A program made the translations under genes and the position numbers. A model generated the notes under the pieces. The model did no database searches. It saw only the letters and a list, made by a program, of their open reading frames with translations, and was not told where the DNA came from. DNA of 64,000 nucleotides from Wolfiporia cocos (lineage: Eukaryota > Basidiomycota > Agaricomycetes > Polyporales > Phaeolaceae). The DNA lies in assembly GCA_029448655.1 (NCBI GenBank), contig JACCLO010000005.1, positions 1,426,001 through 1,490,000 of the forward strand. Direction: 5' to 3'. Positions within the stretch are counted from its first letter, which is position 1, and each line of letters starts with the position of its first letter. Shown here one piece after another: positions 26,596 to 35,713 of the stretch.

Positions 26596-27560
26596 GATGA
26601 TCCTTTCTTGCATTGCGGGAGACAAGCATCCTCCCTCGCGTCAACCCTGACCGAGAGTCTGAATTCAGATTAAACGGCCGCAGCCATTTGAAGGAGATGC
26701 AGCTTAGAGAGACAATTACCCCAACTGGCGATCTACACTGGCATGTTCTGTATTGCGTCGCAACTTGTGCACAATGGGGATAGCGCATTGGAGCGCAGGA
26801 TCAAGCTTTTGGTAGTGGAAGCACTTCTGAAGATTGTCTATAAGGTCCAACACGTATCCAACGGGCGCGCCCTCGGGGCTCAGCAGACTTGTTTAGAAAT
26901 GAACGGATAGTGATGTGCCAGGCCCGGCTTTGGGCCATAGGCTGGGCCGGGCCAAGCCCTACTTGGGCCGGGCCAGGCAGGGCCCGGCTTGTGTCTCAAG
27001 CCGGGCCGGGCCAAGCCGTGAGCCCCGGCCTGAAAGCTCTAACGAATAAAATGTCTAGTAACTATGATATAAGGATATATATAGTAGCAGTATGCCATAT
27101 TCCAATGAAGTATGTCTATATTTTTAAATTCAAGCAAGAGGATAGTCCCATGGATTGAATTCTTGGTGCTGAAGCCTGTCACTCACTTTTGGGCGCCTAT
27201 ACGATGCCCCATTTGGAAGGCGCGCCACAGAGCACCGTGCCGGTGAAATGATGATTTCACACTATAATTCACTAATTATTGAAGATACTGGAGCTTGGCT
27301 TTGTCAGAAGATAGTTGGAGAAGGTACATTATGAGTTTTTGTGGCTACAGTGATGATCATCCTCACAGTGCCAGGCCCCGGGCAAGCCCCAGGCCGGGCC
27401 GGGCCAAGCCGTGGGCCGTCAATGGGGGCCCGGCCTGAGGTTTTGAAAAGCCAAGGCCGTCCAAAGCCAGGCCAAAGCCGGGGCTTTTGAGCCGGGCCGG
27501 GCCTGGCACATCACTAGAGCCTACGGAACCCGTTCTAACTATAGAGTGAATGCTTCTCGC
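26596..27560 (+). pseudogene. DUF6534 3'-end relic, split by a transposon
   Basis: From about 26596 to 26907 the sequence aligns by eye with 37568-37890, the last coding exon and tail of DUF6534 copy C; both contain the TTGCATTG-GGGAGAC and GGGGCTCAGCAGA landmarks. The alignment stops at 26907 where a GC-rich transposon begins. It resumes at 27517 with the matching GAGTGAATGCTTCTC landmark. Only the 3' end of the gene is present and the frame is lost, so this is a relic. It shows that a further type-A copy once stood here. Confidence 0.62.
26908..27516. mobile_element. GC-rich terminal-inverted-repeat element (hAT-like, non-autonomous)
   Basis: A 609 bp element with near-perfect inverted ends: it starts TAGTGATGTGCCAGGCCCGG and its complement reads the same from 27516. 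The subterminal regions are packed with GGGCCGGGCCAAGCC-type repeats in both orientations, whereas the centre (about 27050-27360) is AT-rich. Ends starting TAGTG and dense GC-rich subterminal repeats are typical of hAT elements. No 8 bp target duplication is visible (TGAACGGA left, GAGCCTAC right). It interrupts a DUF6534 3' relic whose uninterrupted relative is at 37870-37920. No ORF, so it is non-autonomous. Confidence 0.75.
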
Positions 27561-28789
27561 GGTGACTCTAGAATATTGGCACGCTATCCATTGGAATCGA
27601 GGTAGATGTGCAATAATCTAACGATGTTATATTTGCGAAGCAACATCTAGGACGAGTGAGCCCGGCTGCATAAATCATGGCAGTGACGAAAGAGAAGACG
27701 TAAATTTGAATGCCTCAGGCGCTCATCCACCGCCGGCAACTTCGTGTGTTCAGTCATGCTATTGTTGTGTTTCAAGTGCGATGCTGTTCAACATGCATAT
27801 AGGATGTCCAGAAACGTAGTTAATGTTTTTATGAGACGATTGCAGCATGAGCGGGCACGGGCGTCTGAGACTTTGTAAAGTTATGTAACGTGTTCTCTTT
27901 TCCCCGCGCGCCACTGCCACTATTTATGCAAACAGCTATAAGCAGGCCTCAGGAAGGAGAGTCAACAGCTCCCAATTCTCCTGGATTGGCCAAGTCCTGC
28001 TATCTTGCATTCCAAACGTGCATGCCACCAGATAGTGTTGTCGCGGCTCGGGTCTGAGCCACAGCTCGAGCCAAGCCGCACTCACTGAAGCCGAGCCAAG
28101 CCATATCTGCAGCTCACAGATGGCTTGGCTCGGCTTCAGGCTAAGCGCTAAGCCGTGGCCCGAGCGCTCAAGTCCAAATTGGAATTGGGCATTACGATTG
28201 CCTACGATCTGTGAGATGGTATACACTCATCAATATTTCCGTCAAGGAGCTGTTACCATCAGTACCCATATAAGTGATGCTTTGAGATTCAATAAAATAT
28301 CAATTGTACTATGAGAGTGAGCACTCAACTGATGGACCGCTATGCCGTTGACTATGACCTTAATTGCTTGACTAGCTCTCGGAGATCGCACAACGCCTTT
28401 AAATTTGGTCCCATGGTCTGCTTGAGCGCGCGAACATCTATGTGGTGAGTACTGCTAAGCATGCTCATTTGACGACAAGAGCTAACCTTTAGTGATACAT
28501 ACTTAGACTAGAGCACTTAATATACGGCAGCATATGCGATCATTGTAAGTCATATTATACGCATCATTTGCTAAGTTTCGGATCGTGGCAGTTAGATATG
28601 ACGGAGAACGAGCAGCGAATGCAGATTGCAGAGGATGCAGCATCATTCACGAGCATTCTTGCTAACTCGGCCAGTATATGTATTCAGATCTGTCCAGGTA
28701 TCACGCGCGGCGCACCTTGACCACACACCACCACCACCCAGTTAGACGCTCACCAATTCATACAACCCGTACCTACTATCTAGCCCACA

Positions 28790-30172
28790 ATGTCCCACAC
28801 AGTCCCCACCGGTGCCCCCATAGCTTTCGAACTCCTTTTCCAATCAGCCCAAGGCATATTTCATGCCTACAAATCTCAAACCACAGCCAACGCCCTCCCC
28901 ATGTGGAAGGCACAGGCAAGCCATGTTATCACCTCCCTTTCTCATGGCATCGATGCCATATCCTCCAACCCTGCTCACCTTCAACTCCTGCTCGGAGACG
29001 TATCCCGCCTTCAAGCACAGCTCATCTCTATTTGCCGGGCTCAGCCTCAGGCGACTCCCCTGCTTTCCCCATTGCAACCCTTGACCCAAACGCACCAACC
29101 GCTCCCACACCACACCACGCCACACGTGCCCTTGACCAAACCATACCAACTGCTCACACACCCCACCAAGCCACACGTGATCTTCTCACGGCCGCTTTAT
29201 TCTAGGCCTAAACCACCCGCCACTACGCGCGCCATTCATCCCCTACCGCAGAAACCGACGTTCACGTCCCCGCCACCCCCACCACCCCCTATCACCACCC
29301 CTCACGTCACACCCCCGACAACACCAACCGTTGTCCGACCCATCTCAACACCCCCGACTATTGTCCCACCTACACCAAACGACGGATCCGACTGGGAAAC
29401 CTTACCTCCCACTCCCCGCCCATCCACCACCACCCCACCACCCTGGATCAATGTCAATACGAGCGGGAAACACTCCCCTGCTCCTCCTACTCCCACACCC
29501 CCTGTGATCCATGCACCCCAACCCATCACCCCACCACCGCGGCTCCCCGACGGAGTCACCCAACAAGAGATGGACGACTACCTCGCCCACCAAGCCACAT
29601 ACCCCCCTATGCCTACCCCACCTCCTCGTCAACCCACACCTCCCTCGCCACAATACCAAAACCACCTGCCACCATGGGCACAACGTTCACCCGTCTACAA
29701 TTCACTTCCTCTTGTCTCCCTTACCAACATCGTCGGGAAACTTATCCCTGACCCTACTATCGATGACGTCGCCGACACCGACCTCTTCGCAACAATCCCA
29801 TCCACCCCACCCATAATCCCGATACCCACCCTTCCCACTATCGCCACACGACAAGACAAAGTCGTCACCATCCAATTCAATGGCGTCCCCTGCCGTCTTC
29901 AACCCGATGCCCCCATTTACACATCCGCCGAATTACTCCGTGAGTTATGGCAACAACTTACTAACGCGAACATCATCCCCTTCGACACCCCACACCCATT
30001 CCAACTCTCCCGCTTCCCTTGCTGGATGAATCCCAAACCCAAACACACATCTTCATTTACGATACACATCATTGATGATTCCCAATCCACACACGCTCTA
30101 AAACTCTTCTACAACCAACACCTTATTTGGCTATTTTGTAAAAACGTTAAAATCGTTCTACCCGATTTTTAA
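28790..30172 (+). CDS. Proline-rich ORF of the retroposon, ORF1-like
   Basis: An uninterrupted 460-codon frame, unusual beside intron-dense neighbours and expected for a retroposon gene. Residues 1-85 look helical (FELLFQSAQGIFHAYKSQTT). Residues 90-330 are Pro/Thr-rich and low in complexity. The C-terminal 100 residues form a compact domain beginning VVTIQFNGVPCRLQ. It ends in the pattern of a tryptophan-bearing strand, a Ser-Ser-x-x-Ile strand (SSFTIHIIDDSQSTHALKLF) and LIWLFCKNVKIVLPDF. That order resembles the C-terminal fold in ORF1 proteins of fungal Tad-type LINEs, which are RNA-binding; no CCHC knuckle is seen. The resemblance is by eye. The strand is strongly C-rich. It could also be a retroposed cellular gene of unknown function. 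Confidence 0.6.
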   Translation: MSHTVPTGAPIAFELLFQSAQGIFHAYKSQTTANALPMWKAQASHVITSLSHGIDAISSNPAHLQLLLGDVSRLQAQLISICRAQPQATPLLSPLQPLTQTHQPLPHHTTPHVPLTKPYQLLTHPTKPHVIFSRPLYSRPKPPATTRAIHPLPQKPTFTSPPPPPPPITTPHVTPPTTPTVVRPISTPPTIVPPTPNDGSDWETLPPTPRPSTTTPPPWINVNTSGKHSPAPPTPTPPVIHAPQPITPPPRLPDGVTQQEMDDYLAHQATYPPMPTPPPRQPTPPSPQYQNHLPPWAQRSPVYNSLPLVSLTNIVGKLIPDPTIDDVADTDLFATIPSTPPIIPIPTLPTIATRQDKVVTIQFNGVPCRLQPDAPIYTSAELLRELWQQLTNANIIPFDTPHPFQLSRFPCWMNPKPKHTSSFTIHIIDDSQSTHALKLFYNQHLIWLFCKNVKIVLPDF

Positions 30173-30328
30173 CTTCCATGTCTAACCACTTCCACCACTC
30201 CATCATTCTACACCACGATACTGTCAGCTCTAACTTCTACTACCGCACATCTCACATCACTCTTCCACCATACTTTGGCCTTCGGCCCACGCTTATGTTC
30301 ATGTACGTGACTGCCGGCGTGTAATAAA

Positions 30329-30350
30329 TGTCTCTCTCTCTCTCTCCCCC
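30329..30350 (+). repeat. (TC)n microsatellite tail of the retroposon
   Basis: About nine TC units followed by a C run, directly before the right target-site duplication. Its position at the 3' end fits a simple-repeat tail made during target-primed reverse transcription. Confidence 0.75.
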
Positions 30351-31274
30351 CAGGTATCACGCGCTGGTGTGGACCCAATACAAACTTAAGCTATTACGGC
30401 ATATGGTCGTGACGTGCTCGTGACACCAGGACCGTAGACATTTGTACAGATATACTCAGATAGCTGTATTTGTACATATAGATAGCCATGGATACGCTGT
30501 ACAATATGTTGGAAGTCGACGCGCTCGGCGCGCGATGGTGCGATCGGAGTCGCACATCTCGATCGGAGTCAATAGGCGGAAATGGCGGGCGCGGCGGGAG
30601 TCGGGGGGCTGATAATCGGGGCGGTACGGGCAGATGAGTCACCGTTAGTATAAAATGGGACGGATTGTACGTACCTACGCCGTGCGTTTGTAACCCATCC
30701 AGACGAAGTCCCTGGAGTCCGAAAGGGAGCGCGTAGCCTCACGAGCGGGCGCCTTCCCGTGAATTTCGACACAATACACCATTCCTATCTGTCGCCGAAC
30801 TACAGCTTGAGCTCGAGCCAAGCCAAGCCGCGTGCAGTCTAAGCCGAGCCGCAAATACCTCAAAGCCGTCAGGAGCTGAGCCGAGCCGAGCCAAGCTGAA
30901 CCGCAGCAACACTACCACCAGATCGATCGGCCTGGGCGCCCGAGCGCCCGGGTCTTAAGCTTTAAGACTGCCATGACTTTTAAAATCGGAATCGGACTCG
31001 TGTAAATGAAAGAATGACAAATGCTCTTAGTGGACACTGTATCGCCACAATCAACCGACCAACATGATCACAGCAGCATCTAGTTCTCCAGTACACCGCA
31101 TGTGGGCGGTGATGCAGTGTCGGCAATACAATTGCGAGATTGCGGTATCTTTGTCTCACCGCCCGGGCAATAGCAGCTCCGGTATGGGGCGCTCATCTAC
31201 GAGAATGAATGCGGAATACTTATACCAGATACCTTAGTAAGAGCACGCTGCGCCTGATAGGGACGGACTCCCAT

Positions 31275-33170
31275 ATGCCAATTGCAGACCTCGACTTTAA
31301 CACCAGCGTTGGCTGCGTGTTTCTTGGGGTTTTATTTGCTATATTGTAAGATAGATCACCGATCCGCGACATGCACTCAATTGACACATTATAGGCTATA
31401 TGGTGTTACTTGTGCCCAAGTTATCTATTATGCTTATTATTATCAGCAAGACCAAAGATACATGAAATGTCTCGTATGTATTCAGAATGTATGGGCTGTA
31501 TAATTTCTAACTAAAGCACTAGGTTGGCATACTTTGGTCCGTCTTTAACGCCATGTGTCCGTGGACAGAAGTTGACTACCTAATATCTCCAGGCTATTGG
31601 ATACTGCTTCCACCACTCTGGATATCTATGTGAGTCAACGCCTCAAGAGCGAGGGTGACGTGTCTGATGGCGACCTGCCTCTAGATTATTTATCCCGATG
31701 TCACAGCGCATGCCGTGCTGAGTAGACTATTCCCAGTGCAAGTCTTCCGCGCGCTCGCTGTGAGTGCAGATATTATTCAGGTCATATTACTCAATGGCGA
31801 ACGCTTCGTTCCACAGGCTGAATATCTCATCTCTGTGAGTACTATCTCTAGTGGCGCATAAAATTTGTGGCTAACACATCTGTAGACACTGATGATAATT
31901 GTTGTTCAATGGTAGTGATCAGATCTCACACTACCAATTGAAAACAATGTACTAATAAGAATGTCAAAGCTTCTATGTGCATACAATCTGGAAACGTTAG
32001 TCTCATTTTTGAAGCGACGATTGATTTGACTGAACAATATCCATCTCAGTCTCGTCTAAGCGATCTATCCGGCTGCCACTTACAGCTGTGATGGTATTTA
32101 TGCCCCCACATCTCTGTGGTGCGTACTGACAGATGCACATCCGAAGTTAGCCTTTTATTTGGCATCATGCGGTACGTCTCCCAGCTGTACGCATGTATAC
32201 AGAGTCTTAGTGGCATCGATGCATTTATGACCACAGTCCTCGGAATTGGTGGGTAACGGTAACTCCCTCACCTACTTGCAAACGTCAACTAATGAGAGAT
32301 TGGCGATAGTAACGTCGTACCTCATGTGAGAGGAGATTAACTCACTGCCTACGCAGCTTGACTGATAGTCTCCTGTCAATGTCCTACAGGGCGCATACAT
32401 CGGATGTCATATCGTCTACAGAAGCGAGCTACCGCACTCAATCATCCACGTCGGTCGTCCACTGGTATGACGAAGTGCGCCTTGGTAGCTTGGCCTTAAG
32501 GAAGCCCCTGATATGGAAATTCTGTAGTGGCCAACAACACTGCAAACTATCTTCGCGTCAGTAGCGGACATATGTATCACCGTATTCATGTGCTGGTACT
32601 TCATGAACAATGCGAGAGAGCCTGTCCTTAAGCAGTGAGTACTTTTAATCACGATTATGACCCGGTTCTGCGTATTGGTACTCAATCGGTACAGGACCAA
32701 GTCACTCCTTCGAACGTTGACAGTCTACACCATCAATCGTGGCCTTTTGACCACGTGTGTTTTTCCCTGCTCTGTCAGGCGGGATATGACCTGAAGATGT
32801 CTCAAGAACTCTTCAGATTCTGCAAGCCGTGACAGTGAGCATAGACATCCATGGAAAGTCCCCGCTGTATGCTCAAGACACACGGTGTAGTTCACCGCGT
32901 ACAAGGAGGTAGTATTCTATTGGCTCTTGTTCCATTTCCCAGGCAGCAAAGGTATATTTTCAGTTTTCAATGCTAGATCAATAGCTGAGCAGATGAGTCC
33001 GATATAGTCTATGTCAACTCGCTGCTGGCTTTGTGAGTGCCATCCGTGTCGCTGATTACGTTTTACCAACACCTCTGCACGCTAGATTCAATGCCCGACG
33101 ACGGCTGCGACGTGTCAGCGAACCTGATTCTTCTTTGAGCCTGGCACAGAATGTCGACAGCCCGGTGTAA
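31275..33170 (+). CDS. DUF6534-type membrane protein (copy B)
   Basis: The start MPIADLDFNTSVGCVF at 31275 joins over a canonical intron to LYGVTCAQVIYYAYYY, then DQRYMKCLV, then LLDTASTTLDIY. Later exons give YPDVTAHAVLSRLFPVQ, FYVHTIWK, TTLQTIFASVADICITVFMC (helix six), KSLLRTLTVYTINRGLLTT and finally VYVNSLLAL joined to FNARRRLRRV. This is the full DUF6534 order, with at least ten small exons of 30-120 bp. The stop at 33168-33170 follows NVDSPV. All joins I tried keep frame, so this copy may be functional, although its promoter region is close to an old transposon insertion. Its partner D at 38374 is highly similar. Confidence 0.7.
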
Positions 33171-33469
33171 GCGAATGTGACGCGGATTGCTACGAAGCAT
33201 ATGGCTTTTACTGTATTAAGGACTGCATTGGAGCAGTCGATAAGTCACTAGTGACTTTTAGACCCATACCCCCTCATGATCGACCATAGTTGACGAGATA
33301 GACTGAACATGTGAAAAGAAACGACATCGCCGGGTCAGTTGCCGACAGCGCCCTCGTGAGCATTTCCCTAGCCATTCCAAACGACAGCGACAAAAGACGA
33401 CACATCAAAACGCATCGATGATGGCGTATATATAATGGGAGTCCTGTGTCTTCCAAACGACCGCTATGA

Positions 33470-33665
33470 GGATGGATATTTAGAGCGATCCAGTCTCGCT
33501 ACAGGCCGCCCTGTAGGCGACGAGGGCGTCATCGGCTACGGAGGTGTGGGGAATCGGGAGTGCCGACCCTGCAGTGCGTGTCGGATTGTTATCTTTTGAC
33601 GGTGGGGAAGTGGCTTGCGCTAAGCAGTGATTAATATTTAGTGGGAGCACAGTAACAGTAGCTAT
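33470..33665 (-). pseudogene. Duplicated, frameshifted terminal exon of the Tyr-Pro-repeat gene
   Basis: On the minus strand this matches the last exon of the gene at 40610-45565: STSPPSKDNNPTRTAGSA against STSPPPKDDSPTRTAGSA. After that point two bases are missing relative to the parent, so the conserved ending is lost. Only the end of the last intron and the exon are present. It marks the right boundary of the segmental duplication. Confidence 0.75.
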
Positions 33666-33667
33666 GG

Positions 33668-33990
33668 AACTTTGCAGGTTGGACGTACTAATATTCCTTC
33701 CAAACGTGTGAAATGGCGCGAAGTTGCAGATATCGATCGATGATCAATCGATCATCTGGCAGCCTGAACGGTGCTTGGGCGCCAACATAGGGACCATCGA
33801 ATTCATGGCACTGCCGCGTCCTGCTACATATTGTACAGATTAGAGCACAAAGGCAAATTTACTCTGCGAGTCTATCAACGTCGTCATAACGGCACAGTAT
33901 TACGCGTCTTATAAGTACTACACCGCACCGCGCGAGAGCGGTGCGGCCGGCTATAGAAAATTTGCGTATCGTATCTGTATCTCCACCATG
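33668..33990 (+). repeat. Repeated ~300 bp segment with a conserved hairpin, copy 2
   Basis: Similar to 26290-26595. The hairpin at 33923-33946 is perfect here: CCGCACCGC, loop GCGAGA, GCGGTGCGG. It precedes the PUB relic. A 14 bp AT-rich palindrome-like ATCGATCGATGATCAATCGAT stretch near 33740 is absent from copy 1. Function unknown. Confidence 0.6.
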
Positions 33991-34154
33991 GCTGCTATAT
34001 GGCATACGACGGCTTTTGGGTCAGGGTGCGCGCTCAATTACCTTCGCCTGAGAAGGTTGACTTGCTCCCAAAAGTGAGTCTATAATCCCGGACCGTAAAC
34101 CCGATTTCTGCCTATTGGCGCCCAGCGTCCGGTGGCCAACGATTCAACCTTGAT

Positions 34155-34350
34155 TTGATCTGGCAAGGGCTGCAGGTCAGGACAAAAAGAATGAGGATCG
34201 CATATGATTGGGAATATTGCAATGCACGGTGGCATTCGAAGCAGAGCGTCCGTTTTACCACTTCGGTCTTCAATCAGAAACTTCCCCGGCTACTGTCATT
34301 TATACGTTTTTCATGTCCAACCTAAGGCTCAGGACCTCTTGCTGCTTATT
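34155..34350 (+). pseudogene. Decayed 3' fragment of a PUB gene
   Basis: Aligns by eye with 23285-23465, the last intron end and last exon of the second PUB gene. Shared landmarks are GAGGATCGCA, TCTTCA before GAAA and the string CATGTCCAACC / CATTGTCCAACC. Many indels break the frame. Its position upstream of DUF6534 copy C mirrors PUB copy 2 upstream of copy A, so it was part of the duplicated unit. Confidence 0.68.
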
Positions 34351-35713
34351 ATGCTGACTGAAAATACCTGGCAACGACAGATGGCCTACTGGCGCTCATT
34401 CCCCAGTTATAATCAGCGTACTATCACTGGCCCACATATGCAATCGCAACGGCAATGCAATTTCGCCTCTGGCTCCACTCCCTCTAATCCAAAAACTTTG
34501 AGAATCTGTGAGCTATGACTGTATTACAATCTGCACAATTAATTGAGTCAGACTTTTGAAAGCTTTAGTAGATGAGGAGGGGAAAAAAGTCAAAAAGAGA
34601 CAATCAGAACGGTTATTGATGGGCTTCGGCTCAGTCTTCACCTTGACAAAATCCTTCCAAAATCATAGTGAGCCTTCTTACTATACCTGAAAATTGACAT
34701 ATGATTTTACGAGGGGAAATATGCATTATGTCGATATAGAGAGGCAGATTGCAGTCGAAGCGTGACATCAGCCACATCCTCACTCGGACAAATTTGAAGT
34801 CAGCTTCCCGCTGATCATGGCATGTTGATGCCGACCGCGACCAACTGCGGCGGTATTGAATCAAACAAGATGAGATCTGAATCAATCCTGCTGGCAGATG
34901 AGAACGTCATCCTTGTGCAGTCGAGGGTCAATGAAGAGCACATTCAGAATGTCATTCATCATATACAGTCCACTGGGGCTAAGAATATCAAGGCTATCGC
35001 TTCTCAATCCCAGCCGCCGGACCTAGTACTCATAGATGAAGCGCATGAAATTCTTGATTCTAACACAATTATTCGAGGCTTGCTTGGATAGATCTGTACA
35101 TCTCACAGGGTCGTGGCGGCTGCGATCGCGTTCGCCACGCGTAGCAGCATGCCGTCCGGCATCTGATGCCGTGCGTTCGGCAATTCGGCGATCGTGGCTG
35201 ATGGCGTGACTGATGCTCGGAGAAAAGTTGCATTGCTGTTGCGATACTTCATGGGCTTCGGTAGCATGTAGAGTGCACTTCGAGATATTCAAAAAACAGT
35301 TCTTGTACTAAATATGCATAGCTATCATTTAAAGAAAGTCACAAGAGATTTGGGCTTGGCGTCATGAAGATAGAGGCAAAACTCGGTGGGACATGCGAAA
35401 AAGTTGCATATGTGGGCCAGTGATAGTATCTATACCAACAGATGAACAATCTGGCATGATGAATCAAAGACTGATTTCCATGTCGAACCACAAGACTACC
35501 ATCTTGTTGCGCTATGCATGCGGGTACTGTGAAACTCGAAGATGCGACTGAAATGCACGATATGTCATCGAGAGCGTTAATGCAGACGGCATATATTCAT
35601 CCACGTATCCCATCGATGCAAATGATAGAGTAAGACTTGTTGGCTCACCATTACTCCACAGGCCCTCTGGGAGCTACTACCACCACTCGAGTCCGCAATC
35701 CTTAGCAGAGATC
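34351..35713. other. Spacer between PUB relic and DUF6534 copy C
   Basis: About 1.36 kb, against about 0.36 kb at the equivalent place in the first unit, so roughly 1 kb has been gained. It contains a 90-codon frame at 34822-35091 with no recognisable motif and a mixed composition. No inverted ends or target duplication were found, so the origin of the extra sequence is unclear. Confidence 0.4.

Larger units (their letters stand above)
28694..30364 (+). mobile_element. Retroposon with 15 bp target-site duplication and (TC)n tail
   Basis: The body runs from about 28709 to 30349 and is bounded by perfect 15 bp direct repeats CCAGGTATCACGCGC (28694-28708 and 30350-30364). It has no terminal inverted repeats or LTRs. 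Its 3' end has an AATAAA-like hexamer followed by a TC microsatellite (about 30329-30346) and a short C run. A long, variable-size target duplication plus a simple-repeat 3' tail is the mark of target-primed reverse transcription, as for LINEs and SINEs. It carries one intact ORF (next entry) and no reverse transcriptase or endonuclease. It is inserted inside the hAT-like element. Confidence 0.82.
28033..30914. mobile_element. hAT-like element with exact 8 bp target-site duplication (host of the nested retroposon)
   Basis: The left end is TAGTGTTGTCGCGG and the complement of the right end is TAGTGTTGCTGCGG. The 8-mer CCACCAGA lies directly outside both ends (28025-28032 and 30915-30922). The paralogous segment at 38200-38240 carries CCACCAGA once, followed by the same flank, which is the empty site. 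Both subterminal regions are rich in AGCCGAGCCAAGCC repeats, and 28084-28139 contains a long hairpin of that unit. After removal of the nested retroposon and one copy of its target duplication the element is about 1.2 kb. I see no transposase motif, so it looks non-autonomous. Confidence 0.88.
30915..33665 (+). repeat. Segmental duplication, copy 1 (DUF6534 type B plus Tyr-Pro gene 3' exon)
   Basis: Together with 27517-28032 on the other side of the hAT insertion, this tract is colinear with 37890-40810. Shared landmarks are the DUF6534 start exons (31275 and 38374), the end motif NSLLAL (near 33030 and 40130), and the terminal exon of the Tyr-Pro-repeat gene (33470-33640 and 40610-40770). 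The match ends at GGAGCACAG (33652 and 40800 region), inside the last intron of the Tyr-Pro gene. Confidence 0.75.

Noticed and set aside
34822..35091. 90-codon frame containing the string DEAH
   Set aside because: No other helicase motifs, AT-rich context and no splice partners; the string is coincidental.
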